This document shows positions 58,263 to 64,000 of a stretch of DNA of 64,000 bases, in pieces. This DNA is from Fusarium oxysporum f. sp. lycopersici 4287 (lineage: Eukaryota; Ascomycota; Sordariomycetes; Hypocreales; Nectriaceae). A program made the translations under genes and the position numbers. Location of the stretch: the NCBI RefSeq assembly GCF_000149955.1, contig NC_030993.1:2074562-2138561 (forward strand), written 5' to 3'. The notes below the pieces were generated by a model that was not told the DNA's origin, did not search any database, and was given only the letters and a program-made list of their open reading frames with translations. How positions within the stretch are numbered: position 1 is the first letter of the stretch; the number at the start of each line of letters is the position of its first letter.

Positions 58263-59381
58263 GTGACGATGTATCACCGAAGTCCTCATCTCCCAGACTG
58301 CCGTCACATTGTTGGACGGGCATGAATTGGATACCTCATAAAAAACTCTGCACAGCCTCAGATACGCAGCAGAATATTTATAGATACAGTGACGTTCACC
58401 GATGCACTTGTACGTCCTGATCTGTGCTTCAGATTACGGCACAAGCAAGCCACAGGCGGAACCATCACAGATCTCTAGTCAGCCTTCCCTGCGCATGGAT
58501 CAGATCAAGGACCGTGAATATTAAGGATCTGGGTTCAATTCTTCATTAGCCTCATATCCAATAACAAGAGGGAGACTTCCCTCTAGTAACGGAGCTTTGA
58601 CCAATATCTTGGCATGTTGTCTCCAAAAACTCTCCTAGTTTTCTCTCAAAACAGAATCACCTATCTGTACAAATTCCTCTTTATAAATAGATGTGTAAAA
58701 TCCAAAAGGGCATCCGCAGCGTGCTCCTTCCTGTCACCTCCCAAGAAATTTTTGAAAAAAATAGCGTTGTAACTCTCACAAAGAAATAATAATCTGAGAT
58801 GATTCTCCGCATAGTAGTAGCAGGGGCCGTTCAGGTGATGGTGACAAGTAATAAATGACAAATAGTGACATGAAACCCGTAAGATGACCATGATACACTG
58901 CATTGTAGTATCATAGCGCATAGCATAGAAAACTAAAGCAATGCCAAACAAGAAGAAAACAAATCCATAATTCGCACACCGGATAAGTGAGCTCGCGAAA
59001 CGAGTTGGGTATCTTGATGAGCTGCCTTCACCATACTGCACTGCTCTTGATTCCTTCTCCCCCCATTTTCCCCTGCTCCACTGCAGACACCCTTTCCCCC
59101 AAGACATGGGCTGAAAACATCCTTCTCGCTGCGCAGAAAACGGATACGATAAAAGAGACGCGTTTTCAAAAGTGGTTGGACCGACACATGTTATGCTGCT
59201 GCTGCTACTTCTGGCTCGATCGATAATAATAAAAAATAGGTGTAATGTGTTGTCTTGTCTCAATTTCCGGTCTTTGAATATGTAAATAGTTGAAAAGGAA
59301 AAATGGGTGGCTGTCCAGCCATTATTGGCGAGTCGAGCACGGCAGGCGCATTTGGCTTTAGGTGTCGCATGAAACGTCGAT
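58263..59381. other. convergent intergenic region
   Basis: 1.1 kb between converging genes; AT-rich from 58600. A 200-codon frame at 59263-58661 on the minus strand is hydrophobic and Ser-rich with no motif. Not called as a gene. Confidence 0.45.
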
Positions 59382-60086
59382 CTACTTGATGTTCTTGAAA
59401 AGATCAGAACCCAAGCTTCCGTTGTCCTTTTCGAGATCGGTCAATTCGGGTATCATGGGAGGCGGGGGGCCGGATTGCTTCTTGGGTGTCGGTGCACGAG
59501 GACCTTCCTCCATAAACATGGTACTGGCTCGTTTGTTGGGGATCGTCTCTCCGGTCCTCATGCGTCTGAACCAGCCGCTGGTTCTCCTAGACTTGCGCTC
59601 GTCGAGGTAGCTTGCACCGCCCTGGCTGCTCGGCCGGGCAAGGCCGCCGGCGCCGGCGGCTGGGACACTTCCGTTCGATGATATCTGGCCCTCTGCATAA
59701 GTGTTATTCAACATGGTTCTACTGAATAGGCGACGGATGCTGCCTTGGCGGCTTGAAGCAGCTGGGCTCAAAGGAGCATCCTCGTCGGCGTAGCGTTTGG
59801 TTCCAGCGAGATTACCATTAGAAGAAGCAGTAATGCTTGGCTGAGGTGTGTTCTTGTTGACGTCCTCGGTGACACTGCTGTATGTATCCTGTCCTGGTTC
59901 CTTCTTGGATTCGTCCTTGACGTCTTTGGCGGGTGGCGGTGTCTGTGGAGGAGTTGGGACCTTCTGAACAGGTGATTCCGGAGGCGGTGGGATATTGGTG
60001 CCATCTGTGATACTACCAAAGTTGAGGTTGAGAGCGGGCAGCTGGAATCGCGAACCTCCGCCGCTCTTGCCAAAAAGAGACGACAT
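59382..60086 (-). CDS. small disordered protein, conserved-looking
   Basis: A single exon of 234 residues from ATG at 60086 (MSSLFGKSGGGSRFQLPALN). An in-frame ATG at 60275 would add 63 residues of hydrophobic, unrelated character that probably belong to the leader. The protein is Pro/Ser/Lys-rich, with a short basic segment (SSRQGSIRRLFSRTMLNN), a basic RKSRRTSGWFRRMRTGE patch and a C-terminal PELTDLEKDNGSLGSDLFKNIK. No domain is recognised. The two basic patches with Ser could be phosphorylation or membrane-binding sites. Not an assignment. Confidence 0.7.
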   Translation of the reverse strand: MSSLFGKSGGGSRFQLPALNLNFGSITDGTNIPPPPESPVQKVPTPPQTPPPAKDVKDESKKEPGQDTYSSVTEDVNKNTPQPSITASSNGNLAGTKRYADEDAPLSPAASSRQGSIRRLFSRTMLNNTYAEGQISSNGSVPAAGAGGLARPSSQGGASYLDERKSRRTSGWFRRMRTGETIPNKRASTMFMEEGPRAPTPKKQSGPPPPMIPELTDLEKDNGSLGSDLFKNIK

Positions 60087-62410
60087 AATGGAAAAATAAA
60101 TCGGTGATTCGTGCACGATACGATACGAGGCGGATCGGACGGAGAATGGAAGAAGGCAGGTCGATTCGATGGCGAGGGCCCGAATTCGGAAAGGGGTATT
60201 CAGCAAAAGAAGGATAGGCGAAGCGAGGGCCAAGGAGCTCAAAAAGAGAATTGAAATGGCAATCAAAACTCTCAATGAAGCTGTAATTGATGACTGGGAT
60301 CCAGCAAGCGGGTTTAGATGACGAAGCTGAGTCTCAAACTCCCCGCAAGAACAGGGCGAAGAGAAAGGAGAGTTCTAGTAAACGGCTTTGACCTGACCAG
60401 GATGAAGAGGTACCGCAGAATAACGAGGCAAGGTACAGACGCATCCAGCACAGCACAGTGCTGTAGCGTAGCGTAAGGTAAGGTAAGGTAAGGTAAGGTA
60501 GAGGTGGAAAATTGGAGCAAGGGTCTGGTGGCTTGTGGTTGACTGCAAGTTGCAGGGATCCAACACGCGGCGTGGCGTGACGCTTTTGGTAACAAGGACG
60601 ATGATCCCAGACGTGGGGAGCAATTGAGGCGATGAGTAGTTGATGTAGAGATATTATGAGGCTGTAGATGTTGTAGGATAGAAGAGAGGAGAAATTGAAT
60701 GGAGAGGAGAGAGGGAGGAGTATGTGTTCAGAGGAGAAGAATTGGTGCAAGACCGGGTCTTAGGCTGGAGGAGAGAGCCGTAGGAGGTACAGTACGACCT
60801 TCCTGATGTAAGTGGAGAATGTCGTGGCTGGCAGCTAACCTAATAAAGCTACTTTGGGGGTACTTCGAGGTTCGAGTACCACACAAGTGTTTCCTTTTCA
60901 AGACCTTGCCCCTGAGAGACTGCAGCGAGCCCGCTCTTCCCTGGACCCTGCTGGAGCCACGCGAGTTGGGCGTCTTTGGGCACGCAAAGTACTGCTTGGT
61001 ATCTGCGTTACTAGAAATGGTGATTGGTCTAATCGATATGGGGGATAGCGGTCCCTCTTGCGGCGTGTGGCTGTCAAGACTCAAAGGTACCTCTAAAGTA
61101 CTGACCTTGAATCTTGGAAGCCATCATGCAATCACTCAAGACTACGGGACAGACCGAGACTATTGAAGAAAATGACACCGGATGGCGAACGATTCCGAAG
61201 CAACAAGGTTGAATCAACTCTGCTATAGACTCGTAGTATATCGGAAACTAAAAAGAAAAGAAGCACCGATTGATCATTGAGTTGATCATACAAGATTCAA
61301 AAGTCAATTCATCATATTCACTGTTCCCTTGTCTTTTCTCCCTTACAACTCCGAGAAAACGCCCTTTTCCTAACGCCACAGACGTGTGTCAAGGCTCGAT
61401 GAACCACCCATTCGATGGAGAGAAGAAACGTTGGCGCCAACATGTTTCAACCGGGCCTATATCAAACGGTACCATGTCGATAACTGTGACGAGCTGTTAT
61501 CTGTCAACAGTGCTATACCATTGACCATATTCACAAGCTGCCTTGTTGCCGAGATTACTCTTTCAGATAGCTCGTATCTATCATCACAAGTACCTTGGCA
61601 CTCGAGGCGCAGTTTCAACATGACGAACGATACGACTCGAGCAGCCGAAAGAAATTCTTGGTTGGACTGGATTGCGTTTCCACGGGAGACCAGGAACCCG
61701 CTCAAGAGACTAAAACATGTTTCACTCACGGCACGATTGATTGTCTTGCCTTTTTCTCTGTTAGAGCGATTCAAGATCGGACTATGGCTATCCTCCCTTT
61801 ATGGTGCATAGGAGAAACAACCTAAGTTTATGTGATCTACCTTTTTACTAAGGTAGTCCTGGGACCAACCTCCAGCATTTGCAGTAAAAGGCTCTGATCC
61901 CTCTGGGCCGTTTCTCACCATTGCGAGTCATGATAAGGGGAAGTATCGTCAAGTACCTCAATCTTCACGAACAGTCCAAGCTAGCGCAGCCAGACAATTC
62001 TCGTTCCCTATTCAAGCTGTAGAAACTCTGCCGCTATTCCCAATCTTATCTCTTGTGTTACCCGTCTCGTCGACATCTCCCGATCTAGGAAGGCCCCCGC
62101 GTTCCACAAACGCGGGAATGGATCCATCATCCCACCCACATTAAACGATTTGGGCCTCGAATTTGGACTTGGACCCTCCAGAATCTTCACAAGGTCCAGA
62201 AATTCTGTTTCTCCGGCTAGGGGTGCGGCTCCATTTAATCGCATAATCTAATTGGCTTGTCAACATTTCACGTCATAGAGCTTTAATCGTTTTGAACCGA
62301 GCTCGGTTGAACTTGTTTCGTCAAGCTTGAATCAAGCATCAACCTCAATTGAGGAAAGGTAATCAATTTTCTTATTTCAGTTCGACAATTGATTGTAGAC
62401 CTTCATTACA
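60087..62410. other. divergent intergenic region with (GTAAG)n
   Basis: 2.3 kb between divergent genes. It contains a (GTAAG)5 tract at 60473-60500 and C/T-rich leader-like sequence. A 141-codon frame at 61386-61811 on the plus strand starts at GTG and has no motif. Nothing else recognised. Confidence 0.5.
60473..60500. repeat. (GTAAG)5 microsatellite
   Basis: Five tandem GTAAG units. It lies about 390 nt upstream of the small disordered protein's start codon. Confidence 0.85.
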
Positions 62411-63720
62411 ATGTCTAGCTCGCAGTGTCTGCGCCTCAGGCCACTCGCCTCAGGCCTTGCAAGGCCTTCGGCTAAGCTCAGTGCTCAACATATGACCCGA
62501 CTTCCCATGATCGCCGCACGATATAAGTCGGGTCCTTATGGCTACACACAGGCTAAGGCTCTTGTCTTCTCAAAGCCTGGAGACCCAGCCAAAGTTCTCA
62601 AGTATGTATATTTTATATCTCACCGTAGATAAGACTAACAACTGTCTATAGGCTTCACAGTCACTCTGTCTCCCCTTCTATTCCCTCGGATTCGGTCCTC
62701 GTCCGAACTCTCGCCGCTCCCATCAACCCCGCCGATGTCAACACAGTCCAGGGAGTTTATGGCTCTATGCCTCCCTTCACCAACTTAATTGGTACCGCTG
62801 AACCTTCCGCCATTCCCGGTAACGAAGGTGTTTTCGAGGTCGTTTCCACAGGCTCACCCTCTTCCTCGCTACAGAAAGGCGACTGGGTCATCCCCGCCAT
62901 CGGCCAGTTCGGTACTTGGAGAACACATGCCATTGCTGAAGCCGATAAGTTTATCAAGATCGATAAGGAGGGCTTGACTCCTACACAAGTCGCGACCGTG
63001 AGCGTCAACCCATGCACCGCCTACCGCATCCTGCGACATTATGGACCCAGTGCTGGTCTTCAAGCTGGTATGGGCATGCGCCCCCTTGAAGTTGGCAGTG
63101 GTCAGTGGTTCATTCAGAATGGCGCCAACTCTGGTGTTGGACGAGCTGCCATCCAGTTTGGAAAGCTCTGGGGCTTGAGGAGCATCAACGTTATTCGCGA
63201 TCGCGAAACACCCAGGGCGACTAATGCGTTGAAGAAAGAGCTCCAAGACCTCGGCGCAGATGTCGTCGTTACCGAAACCCAGTTCCTAGCTCCCCAGTGG
63301 AAGGACCAACTAGCACAAATCACCCGCAAGGGTCGTGAGGAAATCGGTCTAGGCCTCAACTGTGTTGGAGGCAAGTCAGCCACCACAATCGCTCGATCGC
63401 TCGGCAAAGGCGCTACTATGGTCTCTTATGGTGGCATGGCTAAGCAGCCAGTCTCACTACCACTCGCTCTCCTTATCTTCAAGGATGTCCGTTTCCTTGG
63501 TTTTTGGCTCAGCAGACTCAATGAGGAGGATCCTACCGGCAGGAGACATGCCATCAACGATATTCTCCAGCTCATTCGATCTGGCCAGTTCCGCGACGTC
63601 CCTATCGAGGAGGTCAAGTGGGACTGGGAGACAGAGGAGGAGACTCTGCGCAATGCCGTGCAGCAGGGCCTTGAGGGATTCCGTAAGGGCAAGGGTATCT
63701 TCACATTTGGCGAGACATAA
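62411..63720 (+). CDS. etr1: mitochondrial trans-2-enoyl-CoA/ACP reductase Etr1
   Basis: Exons 62411-62601 and 62652-63720 give 419 residues. It reduces the enoyl group in the last step of mitochondrial type II fatty-acid synthesis, needed for lipoic-acid supply and respiration. It is an MDR-family enzyme without the zinc site of alcohol dehydrogenases. The N-terminal 40 residues (MSSSQCLRLRPLASGLARPS...) are a mitochondrial presequence. Signatures are INPADVNTVQGVYGSMPPF, with the expected catalytic Tyr100, GNEGVFEVV, the nucleotide-binding stretch WFIQNGANSGVGRAAIQFGK, NCVGGKSATTIARSLGKG and VSYGGMAKQPVSLPL. These match yeast and Candida Etr1. The final residues before the stop (KGKGIFTFGET) are also typical. 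One intron of 50 nt. Confidence 0.95.
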
Positions 63721-64000
63721 GCGGGATAAAAATATGTGAATAAGAGTATAACGTACATCGTGATTGGCTGGGCTGGCTGTTCCATTATGAACAGGTGAAC
63801 CAGACCGCTGCAGAGTGTGATAAGTAGCCACTCCTTAAACCATGGTCCGAAGGGTATACAGATCCAAGCCCTCAACGAAATGAATGACAAATGCAAATAA
63901 TCAGATCAGGTTTATTGCCTAGCAAAGCTGATATATATTATATGAACGCCCCAACTCCTTTTGCCCGTGTCATCAGCAATCATTCTATGCCCTGAAAGCC
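63721..64000. other. 3' flank of the enoyl reductase gene
   Basis: 280 bp to the window edge. It contains the AT-rich 3' flank. No further gene start seen. Confidence 0.5.

Noticed and set aside
58661..59263. 200-codon minus-strand frame
   Set aside because: Hydrophobic, Ser/Cys-rich, in AT-rich 3' flank and without motif.
61386..61811. 141-codon plus-strand frame
   Set aside because: Starts at GTG, has no motif and overlaps a minus-strand frame of similar quality.

Overview
The window looks like a chromosome segment of a filamentous ascomycete, most likely Fusarium or a close hypocrealean relative. The genes have one to six short introns (about 48-160 nt) with GTAAGT/GTATGT/GTACGT donors and CTAAC/TACTAAT-like branch sites. 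Genes lie singly on both strands, and several proteins belong to families I know from fungi (Cti6-type PHD protein, AreA GATA-like regulator, Rrt8-like protein, Bor1-type transporter). The genus is an inference from protein resemblance and gene style. I could not run a search. All exon boundaries were read by eye; in every multi-exon model the reading frame closes across all junctions.

Layout. 1-4344 has no convincing gene. 4345-5593 (-) is a LanC-like protein and 6527-7786 (+) a seven-exon Rrt8/EI24-like membrane protein. 9937-14276 (+) is a 1413-residue secreted Ser/Thr-rich mucin-like protein. 15289-16359 (+) is a DUF7728-like membrane protein and 17115-17536 (+) an L-rhamnose mutarotase. 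18017-20666 (-) is a single-pass protein with an EGF-like module. 24503-26316 (-) and 26743-28115 (+) are the head-to-head leucine-catabolism pair 3-methylcrotonyl-CoA carboxylase beta subunit and isovaleryl-CoA dehydrogenase. 30614-31870 (+) is a short-chain dehydrogenase with a likely mitochondrial presequence.

32-37 kb is gene-poor. It holds a doubtful ORF (32906-33445, -), a foldback MITE-like element (34865-35018) and the long leader region of an AreA-GATA-like regulator (37690-39317, +). 40471-45054 (-) is a 1527-residue disordered protein with repeated RKS-M/L-R motifs. 47091-49117 (-) is a four-exon membrane-anchored protein with a 38-nt exon. 51004-52947 (+) is a Cti6-type PHD protein (Rpd3L histone deacetylase complex), tail-to-tail with Mtg1 (53362-54381, -), which is divergent from a Bor1-type anion transporter (54965-56826, +). 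Then come a second short-chain dehydrogenase (57225-58262, +), a small disordered protein (59382-60086, -) and mitochondrial 2-enoyl-CoA reductase Etr1 (62411-63720, +).

How the genes work together. The only clear functional unit is the MCC-beta/IVD pair: consecutive steps of mitochondrial leucine breakdown sharing one 426-bp promoter. Several other products (Mtg1, Etr1, the 30.6-kb dehydrogenase) are also probably mitochondrial, but nothing ties them into one system. I see no CRISPR array, tRNA, rRNA, intact transposon or secondary-metabolite core enzyme. I did not find a clear new multi-gene system; the best leads are the foldback element, the motif-repeat protein, the LanC-like gene and the mucin-like protein.
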